A stretch of 64,000 nucleotides of DNA, from contig KN832871.1 in assembly GCA_000827325.1 (NCBI GenBank), positions 1,054,001 through 1,118,000 of the forward strand. Direction: 5' to 3'. Below are positions 1 through 13,100 of the stretch, piece after piece (within the stretch, counting starts at the first letter, position 1; each line of letters begins with the position of its first letter). The translations under genes were made by a program, and so were the position numbers. This stretch comes from Oidiodendron maius Zn. Taxonomy: Eukaryota > Ascomycota > Leotiomycetes > Myxotrichaceae. A model generated the notes under the pieces. That model saw nothing but the letters and a program-made list of their open reading frames with translations. It was not told where the DNA came from and did not search any database.

Positions 1-1299
1 GGCCCGGAACTCGTCGTCCAAGATCTCCTCCCTCGACAAGTCATTCTCGCCCTTGAGTGACGTACCATTCTCAGTAACGTAGATCGTGGGGCGGCCGTAG
101 CGATTGGAGATCCAGTTCAGCAGGTCCCGGAATCCCTTGGGGTTGGGTCGCAACCACACCGATTGCGTCTCTGGTCCGATGTTGTCGCCAGCCTTGCTGT
201 AGAAGAGGGTTTCGAGGTTGCCGAGGAAGTCATCTGGCTCGGGGGGAGTAGATTTATGTTTGATGTAGTTGGCGGTGTAGTGATTCATGCCGTAGAAATC
301 ATTGCTGCCTTTGACAAGTGCAGACTCCTCGGGAGTGAAAGTCGGTAGTCGGTCACCGAGCTGTTTGACCATGGACTCCGGGTAACGGCCAAAGTAGACG
401 GGATCAGCAAACCAGGATATACTGAACTCCAGCTTGCGTTCGGCGGCTTCGACGTCCAGTGGATCTTCAGGATCCCAAGGGTAGACAGCATCACCTTCTC
501 TTATTAGAAATTCTTCTGAGGGAAACTTGGAGAGCCTACCATTCAAGGTGATACCAACCTGACCACCATTTCTCGGCTTGAACTCTTCTCTATAGACCTT
601 CACCGCTGCCCCGTGAGCTAGAAGCAAGTTGTGCCCAACTATCCAGCATTCGCGGCTGCTGTCCCCTACGGCACTCTTTGTACGGTCACTCGTGTGCCCA
701 GGGGCAAAGAGTCCAGTATTATAGCCCAGAATTGATGAACACCAAGGCTCATTGAATGTAATCCAGTACTGCACCTTTGGCAGAGCCTCAAAAAGTACTT
801 TTGCATAATGGGCAAAATCTGCCACAAACTCTTCCTTATTCAGTAACCCACCATATCTGGCATCAAGACCCTCAGGAAGATCCCAATGGAACAATGTCAC
901 GAGAGGGAGAATTCCTTCCACAAGCAGATCGTCCACAAACTTCTTGTAGAATGCAATTCCGGCGGGATTGACTGGGTCATTGCGCCCACCAATGGGAATA
1001 ATTCTAGACCATGAGATGGAGAATCTGTACGCCTTCGCCCCGGTGCTTTTAAGAAGTGCAATATCCTCGGCAGTCCGGTGGTACGAATCGCAGGCGACGT
1101 CTCCCGAGGAGGCGTCCGCAATCTTGCCTGGGACCTTGCAGAAGGTATCCCAGATAGAAGGGCCTCGGCCATCTTCTGCAGGCGCTCCTTCAATTTGGTA
1201 GCTACAGATGTTAGCAACTAGACTCGCAGAGGGCCAGCAAGATTACCTTGCTGTCGCAAAGCCCCAAATGAAATCTTTTGGGAGGAGGGCGGTCGTCAT
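1..1299 (-). CDS. GH1 beta-glucosidase, 3' end beyond window
   Basis: Family 1 glycoside hydrolase that would release glucose from beta-glucosides such as cellobiose. Exon 1 is 1247..1299 and begins MTTALLPKDFIWGFATAS; a 45-nt intron (1202..1246, branch CTAAC, TAG acceptor) precedes exon 2 (1201 to the left edge). Both catalytic motifs are visible: TFNEPW near residue 163 (acid/base Glu) and YVTENG near residue 390 (nucleophile Glu). The N-terminal F.WG.ATAS.YQIEGA block is the standard GH1 start. No signal peptide follows the start Met, so an intracellular enzyme is likely. About 417 residues are visible of a family that usually has 460-490, so only the C-terminus is missing. Exon 2 is open throughout. 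Confidence 0.95.
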
Positions 1300-2110
1300 T
1301 GTGCTACGTCTCTCTCAAATTTCTCTTAGGATACGTGTATTTTCTGATGCCTAGCGGGTTTGGCGGGATCCAGAGGGAAGAACTGGGCTTTAAGGAAGAA
1401 AATAAAGAGAACGCCCCCATCTTAATGATATCGAGACCACTTAACATGAAGGTCAAACTCACCCGACACAGGCCTCGCATGCGGACCGTAGACGCCGGGT
1501 CGTATAAGTTCCTTATGGAGGAGCGTCACGCATCTTCCGCACCCCGAGCCCCACCATGGCTCTATGGCGGGGTCGTGGTCGCTCTTCTGTGTGGCCGCAG
1601 AGTCCTAGAAGATTGGATGAAGAGCGGTTCTCCGGGCCTCAGCACCGTCGGATGAACAGCGTCACGGCAAAACATCGGCGGTTGGCATATCACGTTTCGA
1701 GGCGTCATTCTCGTGGTGGACTCGATGATGGACTGGAGAGTCAAGAGCCATGCTAACCATTATTTGGGGATATTATAAGAACGGTGGTATACGACACTGT
1801 CAATAAGCTGCCGTACGATTGTAAAGGAAACCTGGTAGAGCATGTATAATTAAATGAGCGTTTAGTGTTAAAGCTGCTCCAAAATATCGTCCGGACAGGA
1901 AATTCTTCGGGCGGCTGCTCTTCAAAATGCTGCTAGAGAAACCTCTCATCTGCATGGTTGAGCTATTGCATCTTTCCCACACAATACGTTGCCGCCGCTT
2001 GGTGGTTTTCGATATCGATCTGCATTAATGGTACCATAACGCCTTAGGGAAACTACTCCCAATACCAATCCAGTCTCCCCCCTGCGCCTTGATCCTACAA
2101 CCCGCCTTCC
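1300..2110. other. Intergenic, 5' of the GH1 gene and 3' of the GFA gene
   Basis: No coding region supported. It should contain the GH1 promoter (minus strand) and the terminator of the neighbouring GFA-domain gene. Short open frames here lack conserved features. Confidence 0.6.
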
Positions 2111-2933
2111 TCAGACTCTCTGCTCATTCCACTCCTTGGCCGTATCAGATTCAGTAGCGTCGGCAAGCTTCCTTTTCCCCGCTCCCCTATCTTCATTCTC
2201 CCCTTCTCCTGCCTGCATCAAAGACATGCCTGAAGTGTCTTCCTCGGTCCATTCAACGATATCCCACTCAATAGACCAAGTCGAGCCCTGTTTTGTTCCA
2301 GCTGACCTCTGGATGCTTGCCAGCCTCGATCCAGAAACCATATTCTCGAACCACGGAATACCTGGGCCCAGATCCCTTCCTGCTGTCTGTTCGTGCTTCT
2401 CCACTTCTTCTGGCTCACTTTCTGTGATTCCAGGTATCACGCCTAATTCTTCCAAATCCCGCAAGTCTGTCTCTTCTAAGCTCCCGAGGGTGAGGCAGAT
2501 AAACTCGCTCTCCTCAAGCGGGCTCTCGGACCAGTATGAGAGCGGCGTACCGCAGAAACCGCAGAAGTGGCGTAACGAAGTCGGGTCATCAGGTGAGGTA
2601 TATACACGCCGGATAGTGTGTGCTGACTCGTCTGGGAAGTAAGAGTGTGTGGTTGAGGTGTACCAGCTTAGTGGAATACGGAGGTAGCTGGGGAGGGGGT
2701 GCGAGACAGCTCGTCCTGGATGATTTTTAGCTGCATTTCCAACCTGGGGAAGAGCCACAGGCAAATAAATGAGGGTTGATAGGAATTGAAACTACGAGAA
2801 TGGGTACCATACTATGTGACGAGCTGTTATCGAAGAATACGTGCGCAATGTCTGTCGGGTCGGAAGGGATCTGGACCACAAACTTATTTCGCCCGCACGA
2901 GCAAGAGCCTGTGAGGGGATGTTCCCTTGCCAT
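2111..2933 (-). CDS. GFA/CENP-V domain zinc-binding protein
   Basis: Small zinc protein of the glutathione-dependent formaldehyde-activating (GFA/CENP-V) fold. Exon 1 (2808..2933) encodes the first cysteine motif, GSCSCGRN, and ends in FFDNSSSHSM. A 64-nt intron (2744..2807, donor GTACCC, acceptor CAG) leads to exon 2 (2111..2743), which carries HFCGFCGTPLSYWSE, the second zinc motif. The product is 252 aa. The C-terminal ~100 residues are acidic, low in complexity and not recognised. The intron choice keeps phase and gives the usual order CxC, PLSWY, FPDE, CGxCGTPL. Enzymatic activity is not implied: most fungal members are uncharacterised. The donor could lie a few bases away. Confidence 0.85.
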
Positions 2934-4592
2934 ATTGCTTTCTATAGGTGTCTTATCTCCGTGGGTACACAGCCTCGTAGATATCGTGGCACAGGAGAGC
3001 TTGAGGTTAGATTGGTGGGGATCTGGAAGTTTGCCAAGTTATATTAGGTAGCGGGTGGTGTTGGCGAGATGACGAAACCGTTATTCTATCAATTATGTAT
3101 ATCCGATCCCCGAACATGCGACCTCCACAATAACCGTTAGTGCCAGGCCACTTTGAATCTTATTCCTTAAGTGAATGTATTAATTAAAGGGTAGACCTGT
3201 GCGTACCGTTAAGCAGGCATAAATAGGACGCTATGAGTCTGGTTAATATCTGGTGTTGTCAGTTGCAGCTGTGAATAGCTTCCATATTATTAATCTAGTC
3301 CTAAATACTGAGCGAATCAGACTCAATAGCATCAAGTGTTATAGATGCGAAAATCACAATTGCTGAATTGAATATATATGCATAAAAGTAACCTGATGTT
3401 TTATTGTAGCACAAAGGGCAGATCTATAACCCATACCATCTCCAAAGCCTGTTTAATACGGACATCCTTCAAGCAGCGACGATAGTGTAAGCCATCGTTT
3501 TCAGCGAACGAAGTGAGCTGTTGCTAGCGGACAGTAGTATTTCTGTGTCTGCGTCCGCAGAATATGCAACTTTATCTGGGTCAATACTGGCCGAGAATCC
3601 AGAGTTTGAATTTCATATTTTGCTAGAGTTAGTAGACACAGCGACTTGAGGATCGGTCTTAGACAGGCCCGCGCCAAGCAGACGATACCACCAGGCTAGT
3701 TAAGGGCGTAATCTATATCATTGGTGGTACCATACGTTTGAGTGTGGAATGCTTGAGATGGGAGGATGTCCAGATTGATGTGGTAGAAGCCCAATATCTC
3801 ATACCGCAGATAGCAGCGAATAGCTACCAGCAGAAGTTAGAAGGCTAAGAACGGCCCTCTCCCCGATGAAAGTCACCAGAGAATGTAAAGCAACATTATA
3901 TACAGTGTCCCACTTGAGTAAATGATGATCACCATGGATAGTTGCTCCCTTGCCGTATAGCCCGACGCAAATTAGGGTCTAATAACTCGCATCAGAAAAT
4001 CTTTTACCCAACCCCAGTCATGCCTGAGCTATTAAAATCGAATGTGAACTGATACCAGATATCAGATATATTCATGTATTATTGGAAAATCCATCAGCGC
4101 CGTCCAAGGGCTATTGGGGGTAAGCTTGTAATCCCCGCCAATATCTGCTCGAGCATAGGGTACCCTTTTGCTAAGGATTAACATGGCGGAGGTTTCAAAC
4201 CTCCGCCATCTTCGTAACATCATTACCTAGGCTGAGGTTGGGATAGAAGTCCCAAATCAATTTGCTGCAGCATTCGTAAGCGGGGTCGGCAGCCTCCAAA
4301 ATGCAGGAACTGATAAGGCCAACAATCTCTGGCTTTGCTATGCTTATATACTCTGTCAAATCGTATTCCTCTATATCAATAGTCAAAACATGGCAGAGAG
4401 GGGGGAGTCGTATTCTTCGCAACCCGTCACATATATAGAAAAAACGGATAGTGACCTTGGCAGGGTACAGTGATGGGTATTATATAATTATTTGACTAGG
4501 CGTGGTCGTTATGAACGTTGGAATGTTAAAGGTTGCAATTACCTCTGCTGCGTTGATCGTCACACCTAAGTGAATATATTCACCAACAACGA
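2934..4592. other. 1.66-kb gene-poor stretch
   Basis: No recognisable gene. A minus-strand frame at 4195..4422 could encode 75 residues but shows no family signature and starts next to a palindrome; I treat it as unsupported. The rest is AT-rich with scattered stops in all frames. Confidence 0.5.
4183..4209. repeat. 27-bp near-perfect palindrome
   Basis: Two 13-base arms (ATGGCGGAGGTTT and its exact reverse complement) flank a single C at 4196. Transcribed in either direction, it could form a tight hairpin. It lies about 390 bases beyond the stop codon of ELP3, too far for an obvious terminator. Function unknown. Confidence 0.9.
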
Positions 4593-6436
4593 TTAGACGT
4601 CATCATAGTCGCTATCATCGTCGTCCCTCGGTTTCAAGAGTTTGCTCATATATGGGCCTATGTTTGTAAGCTTCAGGCATACACACGGAGAAAAGAAGGC
4701 GCAATCTTACCGTCCAGCCAATAGCCTAATTTTCGATAGTAATCTCTAGTACCTACACCAGATATGACGCTGATTTTGGTACTTCCGTGCTCATTTCTGG
4801 CAATTCGCTCTGCCTCCTCCATCAATAGTGTGCCATAGCCTTGATGCTGAAATTTCCTTGGATCACGCGCATGGACTGGTACCGCAGAGCCATATACGTG
4901 AAGTTCGCGCACCAGACTCGTGGGCTGAGCAGCAAGCTCTGGTCTAAAGGTATAGGTTGAAGAACATTTTCGCAGACGAAGAAGACCAATGAGTATGTCT
5001 TGTTTTGGATCTTCGTAAGCTAGGAATGTCTCCCATCCGCCGTTCGCTGCGTAATCTCGGCGCACAAGTTCAACTTGTGATGGCCGAATTTTATTCTTAA
5101 CTTCATTGATACCGACCTCTCGGGTGCGAACATCGCGACATGTCGTGCCAAAGTCTTTCATCCGACTCAGCGCAAGTTCTCGCAAATTGCCGTTCTCAAC
5201 ACCTGACGTTACCAGAGGCATTGGAATGTCCCTTTGAACACGGTATATTCGTGTCCAAGGAGGCACAAGGGCCAGAATCCGCGCAACTATATCAATGAGA
5301 GCGTTGGGTGTGTAGTTTTTGTATCGTCCTGTGCGCCATAATTCGTACAGTCCTGTACCTCGAATGACAAGTGTTGGGTATATCTTTAGTCCATCTGTCC
5401 TGAATGCCGGATTCTCAAAATATTCTCTAAATTGATCCAGATCTCTCTCCATTCCGACGTTTGGCAGGTCTGGCATCATATGGCTCACCACCTTAAATCC
5501 TGCATCCTTCGCCAAACAGAAAGTTTCCGCCACAGCTGCAACGGTGTGGCCTCTGTTTGTGTCTCTAGCAACGTCTTCATATAGGGACTGCACACCGATT
5601 TCTAGCCGAGTGCAGCCATAGCGTAGCATCGCGGACAAATGAGGCTGCAGGCAATAATCCGGGCGAGTTTCGATCGTGATTCCCACACACTTAATGTTGC
5701 TCATTTCTCCGGCCTGGACAGCCTCATCAACATTAGTTCCTTGGTAGCCGCTGAGTGCATTATGCAGCTGTGAAATAAAACCATCCCGATAGCTCTCGGG
5801 AAGAGACATAAACGTTCCGCCCATGATAATATATTCAACCTTATCCACACTGTGACCTAGAGATTTGATTTGGTCCACTCGCCCCCTTGCTTGTTCAAAT
5901 GGGTCGTACCGCGCTCGAATAGCCCTCATCGAAGTAGGTTCATACCCGGTATACGATTGGGTTGAGTATTCGAAATCAGAGTCTGGGCCCCCAGGGCAAT
6001 ACACACAGATGTTACCCGTGTAGGCAATATGTGGACATCGATGGGGTTTGCACATCACGGCAACCACCGCAATTCCCGAAGCACTTCCTGTATATCGTTA
6101 GGGAAGAGAGTGACACTGATGGAAGGGTAATGTACTTATGGGCTTGGCAATCAACTTAGGGAGAATATATTTCTTATAATGCTCAGGTATGGCAGCAATA
6201 ATAGCCGTCAGAGGAGGGATATTGCTCAATTTGTGCTTCTTTGACATCCTCGCTCGCAGACTATTTAAATTAATATCTTTCTTCGGCTTCATGGGGTCTT
6301 GCAGAGCTTCATGTTCTTGAACCAAGGCACTAGCAATGTCAGAGCAAGCTCTCAAATATCGTTCGTTTTCAGGAGGTAGGTTGGCTTCTTTAGGCTTCCT
6401 CTTCCTCTCAGTCAAAGTCATTGTTTCGGTAGCCAT
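4593..6436 (-). CDS. ELP3: Elongator complex catalytic subunit Elp3
   Basis: Catalytic subunit of Elongator, which adds the carboxymethyl group to wobble uridines of tRNA using radical SAM chemistry and acetyl-CoA. Three exons, 6136..6436, 4711..6087 and 4593..4657, give 580 aa (yeast Elp3 is 557). The radical SAM cluster motif [14 protein letters not shown] (C-x9-C-x2-C, residues 118-131) opens exon 2, followed by GGTFMSLP and the TIETRPDYC block. The C-terminal GNAT domain shows [16 protein letters not shown] and DYYRKLGYW. The last exon supplies a short lysine-rich then acidic tail ending DDDSDYDDV. Both introns (48 and 53 nt) are GT-AG. It is divergently transcribed from LSC1 across 255 bp. 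Confidence 0.97.
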
Positions 6437-6691
6437 ACTGTCTGGCCTTGGTGATAGATGTGGCGTTCAGAGATTGTAGCTGTAACTCCTCAGATACTTT
6501 GGTGGGGCTTCTATAAATTACTTCGCAGTCGTCTGAGAACAGCGGCATTTCCCGGCGCGCCAAAGTTTTCGCGAAGACACGGACTTACCGGCGACGAGAC
6601 GCTTGAGCTTCAAGTTGTCCAGAGAATCACGACAACCTCAATTCCAAATCCACTCATATTTCTTTCCCTGACATCAATTGTCCTTGGCAAG
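6437..6691. promoter_or_regulatory. Divergent promoter region ELP3 / LSC1
   Basis: Only 255 bp separate the ELP3 start (minus) from the LSC1 start (plus), so the two housekeeping genes must share this control region. No TATA box or factor site stood out. Confidence 0.6.
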
Positions 6692-8015
6692 ATGCAGGCT
6701 CTCTCAAGGTGCGCTCGCCCTGCGCTCAAGGCTGCAGTCCAACGACAAGGTTATGCCACTGCTTCTAGTGCATATGCTGCTACAAATCAGAACCTGCGTA
6801 TCAACAAAGACACGAAGGTTATCTACCAAGGCTTCACTGGAAAGCAGGGAACGTATGTGGATATTTTGTGCCTTTGTAGGCCATAGAAAGTCACTTTGCT
6901 TACTGGACCGGTTTAGATTCCATGCCCAACAAGCTATCGAATATGGTATGCTTCTAACAACGCACAACCAACCACTTGTGAACAGATCTGATAATAAATA
7001 CAGGTACCAATGTTGTTGGAGGGACGAATCCCAAGAAGGCCGGACAAACACATCTAGGACTTCCTGTCTTTGCCAATGTTGCAGATGCAGTGAAGGATGC
7101 TGGGGCTACAGCGTCTGGAATCTTTGTACCGTGAGATATACTAATGCAATTGGAGAGGAAGCTTAATTGACATGCGTGACAGACCACCGCTTGCTGCAGC
7201 TGGTATTGAGGAGGCCATCGCTGCTGAAATTCCTCTGGTAGTATGGTATATGTCACATCCACTCCTACTATTTTTAAAAAGCCACTGACAGCTTCCAAGC
7301 ATTACCGAAGGCATCCCACAGCATGGTAAGTTTGATTTAGCATAGATTTCTTATTCAGCAAATTGAACCGCTAATAATTTTAGACATGGTGCGAATTACA
7401 GACATGTTGAAGACGCAAGGAAAGACACGCTTGGTTGGCCCTAATTGCCCCGGCATTATCGCCCCAGGACAATGCAAAATTGGTATTATGCCTGGTTTCA
7501 TCCACAAACGTGGCCGCATTGGTATTGTCTCTCGATCCGGAACTCTGACCTACGAGGCTGTCAACCAAACCACACAAGCCGGCCTTGGCCAATCCCTCGT
7601 TGTTGGTATCGGAGGCGATCCATTCTCTGGAACCAACTTCATCGATTGCTTAAAGGTGTTCTTGGAGGATGAAGAAACCGATGGTATCATTATGATTGGC
7701 GAGATTGGAGGCTCTGCCGAGGAGGACGCTGCCGAATACTTGAAGGAATATAACACCTCGAAGAAGCCTGTTGTCAGCTTTATTGCTGGTATCTCCGCAC
7801 CACCAGGACGAAGAATGGGTCACGCCGGTAGGCTATATGTTCCTCTTTCGTTATTATTTATTCTAATTATCACAGGTGCCATTGTTAGTGGTGGAAAGGG
7901 AGGTGCAGATTCCAAGATCGCTGCGCTTGAGGCTGCTGGAGTTATAGTGGAGCGAAGTCCAGCCTCTCTTGGAAAGACATTGCACGCCGAATTTGTACGA
8001 CTTGATATGATTTAG
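6692..8015 (+). CDS. LSC1: Succinyl-CoA ligase alpha subunit, mitochondrial
   Basis: TCA-cycle enzyme subunit that carries the phosphohistidine intermediate in the interconversion of succinyl-CoA and succinate. Seven exons: 6692..6852, 6917..6945, 7004..7130, 7183..7245, 7300..7325, 7384..7827 and 7876..8015; 329 aa. The Arg-rich, Ser/Ala-rich first ~30 residues are a likely mitochondrial presequence, followed by [12 protein letters not shown] (CoA-binding loop). GPNCPGII, the SGTLTYEA block and GHAGAIV are present; the active-site His is about residue 282. Introns 2-5 crowd two very short exons (29 and 26 nt). The last intron (7828..7875) is 48 nt, in frame and stop-free, so its retention would add 16 residues directly after GHAG. 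Confidence 0.97.
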
Positions 8016-8390
8016 AGGTTTTGGGGATAGAGGGTGGGACTGTGAGCGTTTAATACATATGTTTCGTCTGTTCTCGATCAATACCTTCCGTGTACAGCTA
8101 GCAATTACCACGACTATGCATATTTGTTCTGTCTTGCGAGCGTGAGAATGAAACGTCAGCTCGAGTGACTACCCTGACGATTAGAGTAATTCAGGTCAAT
8201 AGATTCTTGAAGACATAGAACTCTCTCAAGGTGAGCGCGTCCGTGTTCTGAATGCTGCTTGAACCCAGGGCGGCATCTGCCGCTTAAATAATATTAATAA
8301 ACCTCGCTGCCACGAGGAGCTGCTCCCCACTTCAGCATGTCCTGACACTGAACTCTTATCAACCCCGTCCCTCTCCAGCACACGGTAAAG
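8016..8390. other. Intergenic LSC1 - AP-2 mu
   Basis: Holds the LSC1 3' end and the promoter of the next plus-strand gene. No coding region seen. Confidence 0.6.
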
Positions 8391-9751
8391 ATGCTGTCCG
8401 GCATATTGATCTTCAACCAGAAGGGAGAGAATTTGATCTTCCGCGCCTTCCGAAATGACTGCAGACCACGCCTGGCAGACGTTTTCCGCATCCAAGTGAT
8501 TTCGAATGCGCAAGTGCGGTCGCCCATCCTCACTTTAGGAAGCACAACCTTCAGCCATGTCAAACACGAGAATATCTACTTGGTGGCCATCACCAAAAGC
8601 AATGCGAATGCAGCGCTGGTGTTCGAGTTCCTATACAGATTGATTGCGCTGGGCAAGGGCTACTTTGGAAAGTTCGATGAAGAAGCAGTGAAGAATAATT
8701 TCGTCTTGGTCTACGAGCTCCTAGATGGTGAGGTCTAGTTTTATAATTGGTGCTAGAGCTACTGACGAATTCGACAGAGATTCTAGACTTCGGATATCCC
8801 CAAAATACGGAAACGGACACTCTGAAGATGTACATCACCACTGAAGGCGTTAAATCGGAGCGCAACATGGAAGACTCATCAAAGATCACAATGCAGGCAA
8901 CAGGTGCAATGTCATGGCGGAAGTCTGACGTAAAGTATCGCAAGAATGAAGCGTTTGTCGATGTTATTGAGGACGTCAATTTACTAGTCTCTGCTACTGG
9001 TACGGTCCTGCGTGCTGATGTTAGTGGCCAGATAGTCATGCGCGCATATCTCTCTGGAACACCGGAATGCAAGTTCGGACTCAATGACCGACTCTTACTT
9101 GACGGTGATAACATTTCATCGACCCCTCATGGCAATAAAATGGGCTCAAAAGCTACCAAGGCTGCCGCCGGAAGCGTTACGCTGGAGGATTGCCAATTCC
9201 ACCAATGTGTGAAACTTGGAAAGTTCGACGCAGATCGCATAATATCGTTCATCCCACCAGATGGCGAATTTGAACTCATGCGATATCGAGCTACTGAGAA
9301 TGTAAACCTACCCTTCAAAGTCCACGCCATCGTCAACGAGATTGGGAAGACAAAGGTTGAGTACAGCATAGCCATCCGTGCCAATTACGGTAGCAAACTC
9401 TTTGCCACAAATGTCATAGTGCGGATTCCCACACCACTGAACACCGCACGCACCTCGGAGAGATGTACTCAAGGCAAAGCCAAGTATGAACCGAGCGAAA
9501 ACATTATCGTCTGGAAGATCCCACGGTTTGCAGGACAGAATGAGTATGTGCTGAGTGCGGAGGCCACACTGACAAGTATGACGAACCAGAAGGCCTGGTC
9601 GCGGCCACCACTGAGTCTAGATTTTAGCCTCTTGATGTTCACGAGCTCCGGGTTACTAGTGCGCTACTTAAAGGTCTTTGAAAAGAGCAACTATTCCTCT
9701 GTGAAGTGGGTCAGGTACATGACCAGGGCGGGATCTTATGAGATACGGTAA
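8391..9751 (+). CDS. apm4: AP-2 adaptor complex mu subunit
   Basis: Medium subunit of a clathrin adaptor complex, which binds cargo at the plasma membrane during endocytosis. Exons 8391..8727 and 8778..9751 flank a 50-nt GT-AG intron; 436 aa, the normal length. The N-terminal longin domain reads MLSGILIFNQKGENLIFRAF, and the mu-homology domain begins around GAMSWRKSDVKYRKNEAFVDV. The TMQATGAMSWR segment aligns with the regulatory Thr region of AP-2 mu. Similarity to the AP-2 rather than the AP-1 or AP-3 mu class rests on the MLSGILIFNQKGE start and overall length. The C-terminus YLKVFEKSNYSSVKWVRYMT is typical. Confidence 0.95.
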
Positions 9752-10189
9752 ATTATATCCGCAGTATTCTTGGGCCGATAGCTGACGACGGATAGGTTCT
9801 AAACTTCAGAGAAGTCATGGAGTTTTGGCATATAAGCGGAGCATTGTAGGCGTTGACATGATAGTATTGGGCTTTATTACCTCCAGCTTCGTGCAATTTA
9901 GGTCTGGGTCAAAGAATAAAATACCATGTGAATGTCTGAGCATAGGATAACATCCAGGCTGTGTAAATACAGAGTTGTAGAGCGGTCGATGAAAAGCATT
10001 TTAGTAGGCATATATTTTCATACTGCAATATGAACATGAAACATGAAATTCTGGCAAGGAGAGAAATAGATGAGCCGAAATGCAAGGTATAATCGATCTA
10101 GGAAGTATGCTAATTACCGCTTTCTGCATATTTTTATGCATAACCCCTATCTGCACCACGGGTATATCCTCCACAGCAGCCCAAGTCTT
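9752..10189. other. Convergent intergenic region
   Basis: Lies between the 3' ends of the plus-strand AP-2 mu gene and the minus-strand hydantoinase gene. AT-rich and non-coding as far as I can see. Confidence 0.6.
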
Positions 10190-13100
10190 CTATGAAGCCC
10201 CATAGGTTTCCCATACCGACTTTGGCGGACCGTATTCTCCATGACTGCTGACGGCCTTGTAATCAATATCAAGCCTTCCACATGTCGTCAGTATCACAGT
10301 TCGCTCAAGCATATTAAGATAGGGAACAAACCCGAAGGCCCTCGGACCACCAACTTCAAGCCCCTTTCCAGTTAACCACTCCGGGGGGCTACGGAGCGCT
10401 ATGATGGATATGCGCATCCCGTATTTGTAATCTGCGACACCCAGAGGGGCTCCGTTGGCTAGATCTAAGAACTATTTTCTTGCATGTTAGTACGGGGTGA
10501 TATGGAATTATTAGGCTCAGTGGGAGACAGGATAGGGAGACAAACGGTGATTAAATCTGGGCAGATTGCCACCAGTCTATCTTCTTTTCCTTTCTCCTTT
10601 AGAACGACATTCAGATTCTCATTCTCAAATTCTACGAGCGCTCTTCTGGGTTCTCCTGCCTCCTGTGCTCTGTCTGCTATATTCGAAGGGTCCTCCCTCG
10701 ATATCTCGTCCAGCAATACATTACCACGCGTAAATCCTTTTGCGACGTACCGGTTCACAGATGTGATTTTGCCAGTGAAGAGAAGAACGCCGCTATGTGA
10801 AGCAAGGAGGGTTGTGATTGGGTCTAACTTGAGAGAGCGGGAGAGAGCGATAGATCGGCCAATTGTCCAGGCTGCAAGGCGTTAGCTATAAGGTACGGCA
10901 AATGGGAGCGAGAACGGACCAAATGAGAATGAGTTCGGGGGTAAAGTTTTGGCTTCGGTGCCAAGTATGGGATTGATACAAACTCCAGCCAAGGAGCCAA
11001 GTCGTACGGCAGCACTACGCATGACTTCCTCCGCAGTGAGATTATCTAGCTGGTCGGGAAACGTCTATTATCTCTTGTTAGCATGCCAAGCCTGGGCTAG
11101 TCGAAATTTATTACCTCTTCATTTCCAGCTCCATCAGCTAATGCAGCGGGAGTAACCGGAACGCCATTAAGGCATCTCACGGTTTGGTAGATCATTGGAT
11201 ACGCCCTTGCCACGAGATCTGTATCAAGTGCGCTTTTACCGAAACGATGAGCCGCAAGAAGAGCCTCGAACGCATTCAAACCACCAATCTCGTTTGGGAT
11301 GACTGCATCAAAGGTCTCTAGGCCAGCGGTCTTCAGCAGGGCTTTCATGGCATCAGTGACGCTGTGTATTATTAGTTATTAACCATACAACTGCCCATTG
11401 GAATCAGGATGTCCTACTCATTCAGCCCTGGTATTCGCTCTGTATATACACTGGGAGCTCCCTAATAACATATTAGCCTTTGCCTTCTAATAGTTCAGGT
11501 ATTCTGTACCATATATCCTGCAACTAGAACGACGCCATCATCAGGGAATGTATCCTGACGTCTAATGGTGAGGTCTCCGCCATTTCGAAGTACTTGTAAA
11601 AGGGCAAGATAAGTTGGATACGGTTCTCCACAGCTTCCGACTCCAAGAATACCAGTGCCGTCTGAAAGGAACTGGATATCAATCTCTGAGAGATACCATA
11701 AGTCGCCCTCTATTCGCGGCCGGTAATATTTTAAATCAATGTTTTCGGTAATGTCATATGATGAACCCTTATGAGTATCGGTTAAGCTGTTGGGAATCGT
11801 GGACACCAAATCCGATTTTAGGAGAGCCTCTCCCCGAGGAGGAATTTCGGCAGGTTCACGGATCTCTTCATAATCCTCGGCCAAGTCTCCTATAACCCGA
11901 ACATAGAGCTGCGTAGCGCCATTCGTAACGTACGATATTGGCACAGCTTCGACCTCAACCACTTCAATTGTGCCTCTTTTACCGCCTGCAGTAACGCATT
12001 TCTCAGTTGCGAGAACCTTGGCATCCTCAATCTCCTCATCGAGAGATCGGACTCCTGGGATAAACATCTTTTCTATAGCCCCACTGATTTTGCCAATCTA
12101 CTAAATATAAGCTGGTTGGAGAGCTTGTTGGAATGGAGTAACCTACCGCAGCACCAACAGCATTTGCTACGGCAAAATAATTGGGCCGAATAACCTGTCC
12201 AACGCCATTGATGTGGTCGCCTATAATAATACTGCCACCACCAACCAAGATCACCTTTGCATCTCCTTTCTTCGTCTTCACAATATCGATAGCCTCCTCT
12301 AATATGCGTAAACACTCCTTTAGGCCAGACGCTTTCACTGCTTCCGGTACTAGAGCTTCATCTTTTGCTTGAACCAAATCCGTTGCCTAGAACGATTCTA
12401 GTTGACATGATTCCTAATCTTAATAGGCGAATAAACTTACTGTCACTGTACTCCCTCCAAAACATACACTCTCCACTTCAAGCTGCGCCCCAACGGAGTC
12501 AGGTCCAACCAGGGTCCGGCTGGCCTGGCGAACTATGGACCCTCCACCAAGGGCAATGCTATGGACGTCTGGGAGTGTAAAGTTTGTTCTCACGCCTGCA
12601 ATTTTAACAAATGCTGAAGACTGTCGCGGGTAGCCGGTCTTCAGGAGTGCGCATATATCAGTCGTGGTCCTGTAATATGTCAGATGTGAGGCTTACTTTG
12701 AAAGAAGGGGGGGGGGGGTGTGCAGCTTTAAGCGAGAAGTTAAATCTTAGGAGAACCTTACCCTCCAACATCTATAACAAGAACTTCCCTATCATCTGAT
12801 TCTTCGAGTACTGCCTTTCCTAACAATGCAGCGCCTCTCGCACTGTTCGTTGGCCCAGAACGAAAGCATTTTACAGGGTATTGAGCAGCGGCGCTTGCTT
12901 TGCTTAGTGTCCCATCGTTTAATGTTATATATAAATTGCATTTTCCAACCTTCTGAACGGCATAGGAAAACCCAGCTATTACATGTCGGGCGAATCTTCG
13001 CAAGCTCGCGTTTAGGATAGTAGCATTTTCGCGTTCAATAAATCCAAGGCGGCCAATATCATAAGAGCAACAGATATCAAAATCAGGGCCTAGAGCTGCT

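Noticed and set aside
4195-4422. 75-aa minus-strand ORF
   Set aside because: No family features, no neighbours in frame, and it begins at a palindrome.
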